Below, piece by piece: positions 1 to 5,303 of a stretch of 5,304 nucleotides of DNA. The DNA comes from Leptotrichiaceae bacterium (GTDB lineage Bacteria; Fusobacteriota; Fusobacteriia; Fusobacteriales; Leptotrichiaceae). Below the pieces are notes generated by a model. The model worked only from the letters and a program-made list of their open reading frames with translations, had not been told where the DNA came from and searched no databases. The DNA lies in NCBI GenBank assembly GCA_030532815.1, contig JAUNKI010000132.1, forward strand, positions 1-5,304, read 5' to 3'. Made by a program: the position numbers and the translations under genes. The stretch's first letter is position 1; every line of letters begins with the position of its first letter.

Positions 1-12
1 CAAAAAAGATTG

Positions 13-49
13 AAAAAACTGTTTCAAGACATTCTTCCCTGAAACAGTT
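13..49 (-). terminator. Intrinsic terminator closing the feo operon
   Basis: A perfect 10-bp inverted repeat pairs 17-26 (AACTGTTTCA) with 40-49 (TGAAACAGTT) around a 13-nt loop. Read on the minus strand, the stem is followed directly by a run of six T (complement of 13-18, the last two being part of the stem). It starts 9 bases beyond the stop codon of the Cys-rich gene. There is no T-run on the plus-strand side, so it works in the minus direction only. Confidence 0.88.
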
Positions 50-58
50 CTCTATCTG

Positions 59-208
59 TTATTTATTCTCCTGCTTGTAGCAGCAGGAAGATGATTTACA
101 GCTTTTCTCTCCGCAGCTGCATCCTCCGTTTTTTCTTATTCTTTTAATTGCAAAAAATGAAATTGCAATAATTACTGCAGATACAGCCAGTGTTGACAAT
201 TTTTCCAT
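59..208 (-). CDS. FeoB-associated Cys-rich membrane protein (49 aa)
   Basis: This short gene encodes 49 residues beginning MEKLSTLAVSAVIIAISFFA. One hydrophobic helix spans about residues 6-21. It is followed by a basic stretch (KRIRKN, residues 22-27) and a Cys-rich tail with Cys30, 32, 37, 42 and 43 (pattern CxC-x4-C-x4-CC). By the positive-inside rule the tail should face the cytoplasm. This architecture, immediately downstream of feoB, matches the family usually called FeoB-associated Cys-rich membrane protein. Its molecular role is not established; metal binding or handing iron on from FeoB is an inference from the thiolates. The start at 208 is supported by a GAAAGGGGA ribosome binding site at 215-223, with 7 bases between the G-run and ATG. 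It begins 32 bases after the feoB stop and precedes the operon terminator, so it is the last gene of the feo transcript. Confidence 0.87.
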   Translation of the reverse strand: MEKLSTLAVSAVIIAISFFAIKRIRKNGGCSCGEKSCKSSSCCYKQENK

Positions 209-240
209 TTTATTTCCCCTTTCAGAAATATTTTTAAATT

Positions 241-2394
241 CTAAACACCTATATATTGACCTTTTCTATTTTTAATTTCGGCTTTTTCAGGTTTTTTGAA
301 TAACATATAAAGCATAAATATCAGTACTCCTACGGAAATAAAAGTCCAAATTGTAGGAGCTGATCCCAGTATAAGCACATTCCCCAACTGAAATACTATT
401 AATGAAACTGCATAAGAAAACAGCATCTGATAAGTAATGGCAAACCATGACCATTTTCCGCTATTCATTTCTTCCCTTATTGCCCCTACAGCTGCAAAAC
501 ATGGAATACACAACTGATTAAAGAGCATAAAACTCAATGCCGATACAGGAGTAAATATTGAATTTGCATATTCTATCATAGACGGATCGTCAGCCCCTGC
601 ATCTCCCAAACCTGCAACAACTCCGAAAGTAGAAACTACCACTTCTTTTGCCGCCAGTCCGCTCATTGTAGCCACTGTTGCCGCCCAATGTCCAAATCCT
701 GCAGGTGCAAATATCGGAGCAATTATTCTTCCTACTGCTTCAAGAATTGAGTGACTGTCTTCAGAAAATTCCACAAATTCAAAATTGGTAGATATATTCT
801 GTAAAAACCATATTACTATAGATGCCAGCAGAATAACCGTTCCGGCCTTTATTATAAAAGCCTTCACTCTATCCCATACAGTTCTTGCAATATTGGAAAA
901 CAGAGGAAGATGATATTCAGGCAGTTCCATTACAAAAGGTGCCGGTTTTCCTGAAAAATTTCTTGTCTTTTTCAGCATTATACCCGAAACTGCCACTGCT
1001 AAAATTCCCGCAAAATAACATACAGGAGCAAACCACCACCCCTTATATCCTGCGAAAATCGAAGCTGAAAATAAAGCTATTATCTCGGTTTTTGCTCCAC
1101 AGGGCATAAATGAAGCTACTATAATTGTCATTCTTCTGTCATTTTCATTTTCAATAGTTCTTGTAGCCATAATTCCCGGAACAGAACATCCCGTTCCTAT
1201 AAGGATAGGAATAAAAGATTTTCCTGAAAGTCCAAATTTACGAAATATTCTATCTAAAATAAATGCTATTCTCGACATGTATCCTATATCCTCCAATATA
1301 GCCATAAATATATACAATGTCGTAATTATGGGAAGAAATCCGAGAACAGCTCCTATTCCTGCAATAATCCCGTCTACTACAAGACTTGAAAGCCACGGTG
1401 CAACTTGAAGCTTTTCGAGAAGATCCGCAGCACTTCCTCCGATAATTTCTCCGAAAAATGTATCATTTACCCAGTCTGTAACTCCTCCTCCGACAATAGT
1501 AATCGATACATAATAAACTGAAAACATTATCAGTGCAAAAATAGGCAGTGCAAATATACGGTTCGTCAGCAGTCTATCTACCTTATCACTCATTGTCAGA
1601 CCTTTTCTGCCCTTTGATACAGTCTGCCCTATAATATCTGATATAAAATTATATCGGGCATCAGTAATAATTCCTTCTCCGTCATCGTCATAATCAGATT
1701 CGGCTTTTTCAATTATTTTATTTATATTCTTTTTTTCAGTTTCCGATAATTGTAATTTTCCGGTGGATTTTTCATCTTTTTCAAATAATTTTACTGCATA
1801 CCACCTTTTATGTTTTTCAAAATCGGAATTTGAAACTGTATTTTCTATTTCTGTAATTATTTTTTCTATTTCATTATTAAAAGATTTGATATGTTCCTGA
1901 TTTTTCCTTTCAGAAATTTCAAGAGATTTTTCAATTACTTTGTCAATATTTCTATTTCTCAAAGCAGATATTTCTATAATCGGACAACCGAGAATTTCTG
2001 ACAATTTATCCGTATCTATTTTATCACCGTTTTTTTCCACAACATCTATCATATTAAACACTATTATCATAGGAATACCTATTTCCGACAGTTGAGTGGA
2101 CAAATAAAGGTTTCTTTCTATATTCGATGCATCTACTATGTTTACTATTACATCAGGTCTTTCATTTATAAGATACTCTCTGCTTACTATTTCTTCAGGA
2201 GTGTAAGGTGAAAGAGAATAAATTCCCGGTAAGTCGGTTATTTTTATTTCTTTATTTTTTTTATACAGTCCCGTCTTTTTTTCCACAGTAACTCCCGGCC
2301 AGTTTCCCACATACTGATTGGAACCTGTCAATGCATTGAACAAAGTTGTTTTACCGCTGTTCGGGTTACCTGCTAAAGCTATAGTTATACTCAT
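241..2394 (-). CDS. feoB: Ferrous iron transport protein B (GTPase-coupled Fe(II) permease)
   Basis: This 717-residue protein imports Fe(II) across the inner membrane and is a full-length FeoB. The N-terminal G domain carries G1 GNPNSGKT (9-16), the G2 threonine in GVTVEKK (Thr36), G3 DLPG (54-57), G4 NMID (114-117) and G5 SAL (143-145). A charged helical region at about 165-270 corresponds to the GDI-like linker. The C-terminal half is a polytopic membrane domain with two Gate-type segments. Signature elements are EDIGYMSR (368-375), GTGCSVPG with Cys403, MPCGAK with Cys432, and LCIPC with Cys629 and Cys632. The cysteines match those proposed to line the iron path in other FeoB proteins. The ATG at 2394 has an AAAAGGAGAG ribosome binding site (2399-2408). 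The gene starts 28 bases after feoA1 and is followed 32 bases later by the Cys-rich gene. No truncation or frameshift is visible. Confidence 0.98.
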   Translation of the reverse strand: MSITIALAGNPNSGKTTLFNALTGSNQYVGNWPGVTVEKKTGLYKKNKEIKITDLPGIYSLSPYTPEEIVSREYLINERPDVIVNIVDASNIERNLYLSTQLSEIGIPMIIVFNMIDVVEKNGDKIDTDKLSEILGCPIIEISALRNRNIDKVIEKSLEISERKNQEHIKSFNNEIEKIITEIENTVSNSDFEKHKRWYAVKLFEKDEKSTGKLQLSETEKKNINKIIEKAESDYDDDGEGIITDARYNFISDIIGQTVSKGRKGLTMSDKVDRLLTNRIFALPIFALIMFSVYYVSITIVGGGVTDWVNDTFFGEIIGGSAADLLEKLQVAPWLSSLVVDGIIAGIGAVLGFLPIITTLYIFMAILEDIGYMSRIAFILDRIFRKFGLSGKSFIPILIGTGCSVPGIMATRTIENENDRRMTIIVASFMPCGAKTEIIALFSASIFAGYKGWWFAPVCYFAGILAVAVSGIMLKKTRNFSGKPAPFVMELPEYHLPLFSNIARTVWDRVKAFIIKAGTVILLASIVIWFLQNISTNFEFVEFSEDSHSILEAVGRIIAPIFAPAGFGHWAATVATMSGLAAKEVVVSTFGVVAGLGDAGADDPSMIEYANSIFTPVSALSFMLFNQLCIPCFAAVGAIREEMNSGKWSWFAITYQMLFSYAVSLIVFQLGNVLILGSAPTIWTFISVGVLIFMLYMLFKKPEKAEIKNRKGQYIGV

Positions 2395-2422
2395 TTTTCT
2401 CTCCTTTTATTTTATCATTTAT

Positions 2423-2656
2423 TTACAGACTAACAAGTTCTATTTCTACACATTCTGCGTCTTCTTTTCTCAAACTCAGCTCATATCCTCTTAGGGATAT
2501 CTGTACAGGATCCCCCAGCGGTGCTACTTTTCTTACATAAAGTTCCGTATTTTTCGTAATTCCCATATCCATAATTCTTCTTTTAAATGAACCTGAACCT
2601 GATATTTTCTTTACTATATAGTTTTTATCAACTTCAGATTCTTTCAATGTTATCAT
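2423..2656 (-). CDS. feoA: FeoA family ferrous iron transport protein, second copy in the operon
   Basis: This 77-residue cytoplasmic protein is a single FeoA domain (SH3-like beta barrel), close to the usual family length of 75-85. Recognisable elements are the RRIMDMGIT turn (26-34), which corresponds to the R-L-x-x-M-G-(L/I)-T signature of the family. The core APLGDPVQISLRGYELSLRKEDA (45-67) ends in the typical LRxxDA, after which the last strand CVEIELV follows. FeoA is needed for FeoB-dependent Fe(II) uptake in several bacteria and is thought to contact FeoB, but its exact action is unresolved. The ATG at 2656 has a near-perfect ribosome binding site, AGGAGG at 2664-2669, with 7 bases of spacing. 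It lies 64 bases after feoA2 and 28 bases before feoB. The intact LRxxDA and the position directly before feoB make this the more canonical of the two FeoA copies. Confidence 0.95.
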   Translation of the reverse strand: MITLKESEVDKNYIVKKISGSGSFKRRIMDMGITKNTELYVRKVAPLGDPVQISLRGYELSLRKEDAECVEIELVSL

Positions 2657-2683
2657 TGTTCTACCTCCTGTTTAAATAATTTT

Positions 2684-2695
2684 TTATTTTGATAA
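2684..2695. promoter_or_regulatory. Possible second copy of the feo promoter-proximal motif
   Basis: The plus-strand 12-mer TTATTTTGATAA in the 64-base feoA2-feoA1 gap is identical to the core of the palindrome overlapping the feo -10 box (3029-3040), in the opposite orientation. It could be a second binding site of the same regulator. In sequence this AT-rich a chance match is possible, so the call is tentative. Confidence 0.25.
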
Positions 2696-2720
2696 GTATT
2701 AAAACAATATTTCTGAAAAC

Positions 2721-2939
2721 CTACTCCGGTATGACTACAATTTTCTGTGCTATTTCTTTTCCTATTCCTATTCTACTACCTTTAACATTGACAATGACAT
2801 TTCCCGAACTTTCCGATATGACTGAAATACTCCCATTTTCAGTAAGTCCCATACTGGAAAGCCTCTTTTTCTGGTCGCTGTCCACTTTTATTTTGATTAT
2901 TTTCATAGAAATATTAATCGGAGCTGTCAACAAATGCAT
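2721..2939 (-). CDS. feoA: FeoA family protein, first gene of the feo operon (72 aa from the ATG start)
   Basis: This is a second FeoA-domain protein, divergent from the copy next to feoB. It begins MHLLTAPINISMKIIKIKVD. It contains the family turn KKRLSSMGLT (24-33) and ends in a strand pair with NVKGSRIGIGKEIAQKIVV (51-69). That form, GxRxxxGxxxAxxIxV, is typical of the stand-alone FeoA copies in clostridial and fusobacterial operons. I place the start at the ATG at 2939, not at the in-frame TTG at 2957. The codons between them read AAGGAAGGA (2946-2954), a strong Shine-Dalgarno 6 bases before the ATG, and homologues commonly begin near an LTxAP-like segment. The gene is the first of the feo transcript, with feoA1 64 bases downstream. 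Two FeoA proteins per FeoB suggests either a mixed FeoA assembly or distinct partner and regulatory roles, which the sequence does not settle. Confidence 0.92.
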   Translation of the reverse strand: MHLLTAPINISMKIIKIKVDSDQKKRLSSMGLTENGSISVISESSGNVIVNVKGSRIGIGKEIAQKIVVIPE

Positions 2940-2945
2940 AAAAAA

Positions 2946-2954
2946 TCCTTCCTT
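2946..2954 (-). promoter_or_regulatory. Ribosome binding site that decides the feoA2 start
   Basis: On the minus strand this reads AAGGAAGGA, 6 bases before the ATG at 2939. Its presence inside the possible TTG-initiated extension (to 2957) argues that the longer frame is not the translated form. The adjoining inverted repeat (2953-3007) ends on its first two bases. Confidence 0.85.
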
Positions 2955-3007
2955 CAAATTTTAATAATATTTGCCACAAAAAATATATTACTATATTAAA
3001 ATTTGAA
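2953..3007 (-). repeat. 14-bp perfect inverted repeat in the feo 5' leader, abutting the ribosome binding site
   Basis: Positions 2953-2966 (TTCAAATTTTAATA) are the exact reverse complement of 2994-3007, with 27 bases between. Inside, 2967-2972 can also pair with 2981-2986 (ATATTT with AAATAT). The whole could therefore fold as a long, AU-rich, two-part hairpin with an asymmetric bulge at 2987-2993. In the feo mRNA the 3' arm runs into the Shine-Dalgarno at 2946-2954, overlapping it by two bases. It may be a leader RNA structure that modulates ribosome access, or a DNA operator. There is no T-run placed as in an attenuator, and the stem does not resemble a riboswitch class I can name. Confidence 0.5.
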
Positions 3008-3027
3008 ACTAAAAGTAACATAGTTTT

Positions 3028-3041
3028 ATTATCAAAATAAT
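3028..3041. promoter_or_regulatory. Candidate operator overlapping the feo -10 box
   Basis: The sequence ATTATCAAAATAAT has 5-bp inverted arms (ATTAT and ATAAT) around a 4-base centre. It overlaps the last two bases of the -10 hexamer (3040-3045) and covers the expected transcription start near 3033. That is a standard place for a repressor to act. On the minus strand it contains TGATAAT, one half of the classical Fur 7-1-7 motif, but the other half is not conserved. Fur or a DtxR/MntR-type regulator is therefore only a guess from the operon's function. Confidence 0.35.
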
Positions 3042-3068
3042 TTTACCTTATTTTTATAAATAATGCAA
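3040..3068 (-). promoter_or_regulatory. Sigma-70-type promoter of the feo operon
   Basis: On the minus strand a -35 box TTGCAT (3063-3068) and a -10 box TAAAAT (3040-3045) are separated by exactly 17 bases. Each matches the consensus at four or five of six positions. The predicted start near 3033 gives a leader of about 94 bases before the feoA2 ATG. AT-rich DNA yields many near matches, but the ideal spacing and position before the operon support this one. Confidence 0.6.
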
Positions 3069-3137
3069 GAGAAGAATTATTTTTTCACATTATTTACAAC
3101 ACTTGTAGAACCTTTATAAATTTATATTCATTACATT

Positions 3138-3968
3138 TTATATTTTATTTTTATTTCCCGACGTATATCCGAATACATATTCCAGATTTATATTTTTCAT
3201 AGAATTAAATATACTCTGTTTAATTCCGGGATTTTTTTCTTCCAGAGCTGCCAGCATTTCTTTAACTTCTCTTCTTTTACTTGAAGTTTTTCCGGCTTCT
3301 ATTGTACATCCGCAGTTCATAGCTCTTATACCGTTTTTCTTTGTATAATTTATAATATCCTCCTCTTTCACATAAATTAAAGGTCTTATCAGTGAAAGAT
3401 TTCCCGACGTCGACTTTACTTTCGGAGTCATTGTTTTTACGGTTCCTGCATAAAGTATATTTATCATTGTTGTTTCTATTACATCATCAAAATGATGTCC
3501 TAAAGTCAGCTTATTATATCCGAATTCTTCAACTTTTTTATAAAGAATTCCTCTTCTCATTTTGGCACATAAAAAACACGGATAATCTTGTGCCTTTTCA
3601 TTGGCAATTTCCCATATATTAGTATCTATTATTGCACAGTCTATATTCAATTTTTCCAGATTTTTTTTAAAATTCTCAAGATCCGTTTCCCTAAATCCCG
3701 GATTTAAGCTTACCGCTTTAAATTCAAAGTTTCTACTTCGGTCTTTTTTCAGTTCATGAAACAATTTTACAAGTAACAGACTGTCTTTTCCTCCCGACAC
3801 TCCGATTGCTATTTTGTCTCCGTCTTCTATAAGATTATAGTCATTTATGGCTTTTACAAATTTTGTCCATATTGTTTTCCTGTATGTAGTTCTTATGCTG
3901 TTTTCTATTTCTTCCACTTCTTTCATAGGCCCGTCAGGTATAATTGCCTCACAAACTAAATTTACCAT
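3138..3968 (-). CDS. ttcA: TtcA-family tRNA thiolation ATPase (likely tRNA 2-thiocytidine-32 synthesis)
   Basis: This 276-residue cytoplasmic protein belongs to the PP-loop ATPase superfamily. The PP-loop SGGKDS (58-63) adenylates the target base. Cys131 and Cys134 in CFLCAKMRRGILY, together with Cys219 in NCGC, occupy the positions of the three cysteines that hold the [4Fe-4S] cluster in E. coli TtcA. GHHFDDVIET (157-166) and IRPLIYVKEEDI (194-205) are further family blocks. TtcA makes 2-thiocytidine at position 32 of some tRNAs. Related paralogues thiolate other positions, so the exact target is less certain than the family. Cys221 is an extra cysteine beside the third ligand. The ATG at 3968 has an AAGGAG ribosome binding site (3975-3980) at 6-base spacing. 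The upstream gene ends in a terminator, and I found only a weak TATAAA (3997-4002) without a good -35, so its promoter is unclear. Confidence 0.85.
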   Translation of the reverse strand: MVNLVCEAIIPDGPMKEVEEIENSIRTTYRKTIWTKFVKAINDYNLIEDGDKIAIGVSGGKDSLLLVKLFHELKKDRSRNFEFKAVSLNPGFRETDLENFKKNLEKLNIDCAIIDTNIWEIANEKAQDYPCFLCAKMRRGILYKKVEEFGYNKLTLGHHFDDVIETTMINILYAGTVKTMTPKVKSTSGNLSLIRPLIYVKEEDIINYTKKNGIRAMNCGCTIEAGKTSSKRREVKEMLAALEEKNPGIKQSIFNSMKNINLEYVFGYTSGNKNKI

Positions 3969-4005
3969 TGTCTTCTCCTTTTCAAATTCATAAATTTTTA
4001 TAAAT

Positions 4006-4034
4006 AAAAACGAGCCATCCGATCGGCTCAGTTT
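4006..4034 (-). terminator. Intrinsic terminator after the TPR gene
   Basis: GAGCC (4012-4016) pairs with GGCTC (4025-4029) around an 8-base loop. AAAC (4008-4011) can extend the stem with GTTT (4031-4034) past a bulged A at 4030. On the minus strand the GC-rich stem is followed by G and five T (complement of 4006-4010). It begins 9 bases after the TPR stop codon and lies between that gene and ttcA, so the two are probably separate units with possible read-through. Confidence 0.85.
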
Positions 4035-4043
4035 ATTGAACTT

Positions 4044-4673
4044 CTATATATTAAACACCAATTTATCAGATGTCACCAGACATTTTCCTTCATCAAATTT
4101 AATATCATACTGACCTGCTGTTCTGCACTTATTTTCAATATATTTTATTTTCTCAATCAGCCCTTCATCTCTTGAATCTATTTCAAATGCAGCTTTAAAT
4201 TCTTTCAATGCTTTCCTGTGTCTCCCCATATGTTCATATTTTCTTGCAAAATCAATATGTGCAGTATATATGTCAAAATCTAAAAAAATTGCCAAATCAT
4301 AGCAGTCTACAGCTTCCGAAATTCTTCCTCTTCTTGCATATACATTCCCCAATAAGAACAGCACGAAAGGTTCCGCCGCACTGATATCCAAAGCCCTGTT
4401 TAAATTTTCTTCCGCTTTGTCAAGTTCTTCATCTTCATAATACAGATATCCTAAAAACGCTCTTATTTCATGATCTTCAGGTTTTAAAATTACGAGTTTT
4501 TCATAAATTTCTATTGCCTTTTCATTTTCCTTTAAAGCATGGTAAATAGATGCCAATGTCTGTAAAGCTTCCACATCCTCAGAGTTTTCCGCAATTTTAT
4601 TCTGATATTTCACCAACATTTCCTCATTATTGTTGTTATACCTTATTTCTCTAAAAATTAACGTTTCCAACAT
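4044..4673 (-). CDS. Tetratricopeptide repeat protein of unknown function
   Basis: This 209-residue protein is built mainly of four consecutive 34-residue TPR units at about 32-65, 66-99, 100-133 and 134-167. Each shows the usual pattern of a small residue at position 8 and an Ala or similar near position 20, for example LASIYHALKENEKAIEIYEKL and LGNVYARRGRISEAVDCYDLA. There is no signal peptide or membrane segment, so it should be cytoplasmic. The last 40 residues (GQYDIKFDEGKCLVTSDKLVFNI) are not TPR and may form a small beta element. TPR arrays are protein-interaction scaffolds, and nothing here names a partner. The ATG at 4673 has GGGAG at 4684-4688, 10 bases away. An in-frame ATG at 4619 has GAGGAA directly against it, too close to be a good site. 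It has its own promoter and terminator, so it is probably monocistronic. Confidence 0.88.
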   Translation of the reverse strand: MLETLIFREIRYNNNNEEMLVKYQNKIAENSEDVEALQTLASIYHALKENEKAIEIYEKLVILKPEDHEIRAFLGYLYYEDEELDKAEENLNRALDISAAEPFVLFLLGNVYARRGRISEAVDCYDLAIFLDFDIYTAHIDFARKYEHMGRHRKALKEFKAAFEIDSRDEGLIEKIKYIENKCRTAGQYDIKFDEGKCLVTSDKLVFNI

Positions 4674-4710
4674 ATTGTTTCAACTCCCAAATAGTCATTA
4701 TATTATATTA

Positions 4711-4739
4711 ATTTTATCATAAATGTATATTTTAGTAAA
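4711..4739 (-). promoter_or_regulatory. Promoter of the TPR gene, with extended -10
   Basis: On the minus strand TTTACT (4734-4739) and TAAAAT (4711-4716) are 17 bases apart. A TGA lies just before the -10 (4717-4719), which makes it an extended -10 (TGnTAAAAT). The predicted start near 4704 gives a leader of about 30 bases before the ATG at 4673. The -10 hexamer is the same as that of the feo promoter. Confidence 0.6.
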
Positions 4740-4800
4740 CACTTTTTATTTTATTTCAGTATATATTTTGCTAAAAAATATTTATTATGTTTTTTTACAA

Positions 4801-4845
4801 ATTAAAAGAGCCGTGTTATATAAACGGAAATACAGCTCTTTTAAT
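4801..4845 (-). terminator. Hairpin, probable terminator downstream of the mliC-like gene
   Basis: An 11-bp perfect inverted repeat pairs 4801-4811 (ATTAAAAGAGC) with 4835-4845. In the 23-base loop, CGT and ACG (4812-4814 and 4824-4826) can add a small inner stem. On the minus strand the descending arm reads GCTCTTTTAATTTG, so the U-rich tract lies partly within the stem. The element is nearly symmetrical and could stop transcription from either side. It sits 46 bases past the lipoprotein stop and before the TPR promoter. Confidence 0.6.
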
Positions 4846-4853
4846 CTGAAACT

Positions 4854-4878
4854 GTTATTTTTTATAATACAAAATAAC
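4854..4878. repeat. Second, AT-rich hairpin just after the mliC-like gene
   Basis: GTTATTTT (4854-4861) pairs perfectly with AAAATAAC (4871-4878) around a 9-base loop. On the plus strand it is followed by GTTTTT (4879-4884), the layout of a plus-strand terminator, but no plus-strand gene reads into it. For minus-strand transcripts it may act with the neighbouring 4801-4845 hairpin. Its low G+C content makes it a weak element. Confidence 0.35.
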
Positions 4879-4891
4879 GTTTTTCAATAAA

Positions 4892-5245
4892 TTATTTTAC
4901 CGCCTGTCTTTTACCGCATGTAAATGTTCTTCCGTTAAGTACTAATACAGCCTCATCTCCTTTAACATGGAAAGAACCTGCAGAACTTTCATAATAAGAA
5001 CCGCTTGCAGCTTTGGAAATTTTAAGCTCGTATATATCGCCTGAAAAATCCGTCAGTTTTATTTTTTCTCCTTTATCCATATATTCGATTTTTACATCGT
5101 CAACAGGGCATGAATAGTAATCAACATTTTTCATTTTCATTCCTGAAGTATTCCCGCCTATTGATATTCCTCCATTTTCCATTGATGAACACGATAAAAT
5201 CGTCATTCCCGCTGTAATTAATATTAAATTTCTGAACTTTTTCAT
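4892..5245 (-). CDS. MliC-family lipoprotein, probable inhibitor of C-type lysozyme
   Basis: This 117-residue precursor has a basic start (MKKFRN), a hydrophobic core (7-18) and a lipobox ILSC at 16-19. Cleavage before Cys19 gives a lipidated mature protein of about 99 residues, presumably on the periplasmic face of a membrane. A Gly/Ser-rich linker (about 20-40) leads to one domain at about 42-112. This domain has the MliC hallmarks: Cys46 and Cys110, which would form the conserved disulfide; the SGxxY motif (SGSYY, 81-85); and the KGDEA motif (95-99). Ser81 and Lys95 are 14 residues apart, as are the two residues of proteobacterial MliC that enter the lysozyme active site. The conserved Arg of SGARY is Tyr here and the Trp before KGDEA is replaced. 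The ATG at 5245 has GGGAGTG at 5254-5260. The gene appears monocistronic, and whether the inhibitor is active is inferred. Confidence 0.8.
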   Translation of the reverse strand: MKKFRNLILITAGMTILSCSSMENGGISIGGNTSGMKMKNVDYYSCPVDDVKIEYMDKGEKIKLTDFSGDIYELKISKAASGSYYESSAGSFHVKGDEAVLVLNGRTFTCGKRQAVK

Positions 5246-5275
5246 TTGAAAATCACTCCCTATAATATATTTAAT

Positions 5276-5303
5276 TTTATAATCTTAATTTACCATGTTC
5301 CAA
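5276..5303 (-). promoter_or_regulatory. Possible promoter of the mliC-like gene
   Basis: On the minus strand TTGGAA (5298-5303) and TATAAA (5276-5281) are separated by 16 bases, giving a predicted start near 5269 and a short leader. The window ends one base beyond the -35, so further upstream control cannot be seen. Confidence 0.45.

Noticed and set aside
40..49. Similarity of the feo terminator arm TGAAACAGTT to TGAAACTGTT at 4847-4856
   Set aside because: Nine of ten bases match, but one lies in a terminator stem and the other in an unstructured stretch between hairpins. No repeat family is evident.
885..1109. Plus-strand open frame of about 74 codons inside feoB
   Set aside because: It is entirely antisense to the conserved membrane domain of feoB, and its product resembles no family I know.
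2689..2964. Plus-strand open frame giving a hydrophobic 91-residue product
   Set aside because: It is the complement of feoA2. Its apparent hydrophobicity follows from the Lys/Ile-rich codons of the opposite strand, and the FeoA frame has clear family motifs and a ribosome binding site.
3019..3041. Classical Fur box in the feo promoter
   Set aside because: Only one half-site (TGATAAT) matches; the partner half has about two of seven positions. It is kept only as a generic candidate operator.
3093..3109. Short hairpin (7 bp including one G-T pair, 3-base loop) after ttcA as a terminator
   Set aside because: The stem is weak and no T-run follows directly on the minus strand.
3115..3126. 12-bp perfect palindrome TATAAATTTATA in the ttcA-feo gap
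   Set aside because: It is made only of A and T in an AT-rich spacer, is not placed at a promoter element, and has no second copy that I noticed.
3392..3622. Plus-strand open frame of about 76 codons inside ttcA
   Set aside because: It is antisense to conserved TtcA blocks including CFLCAKMRRG and GHHFDD, and its product shows no domain.
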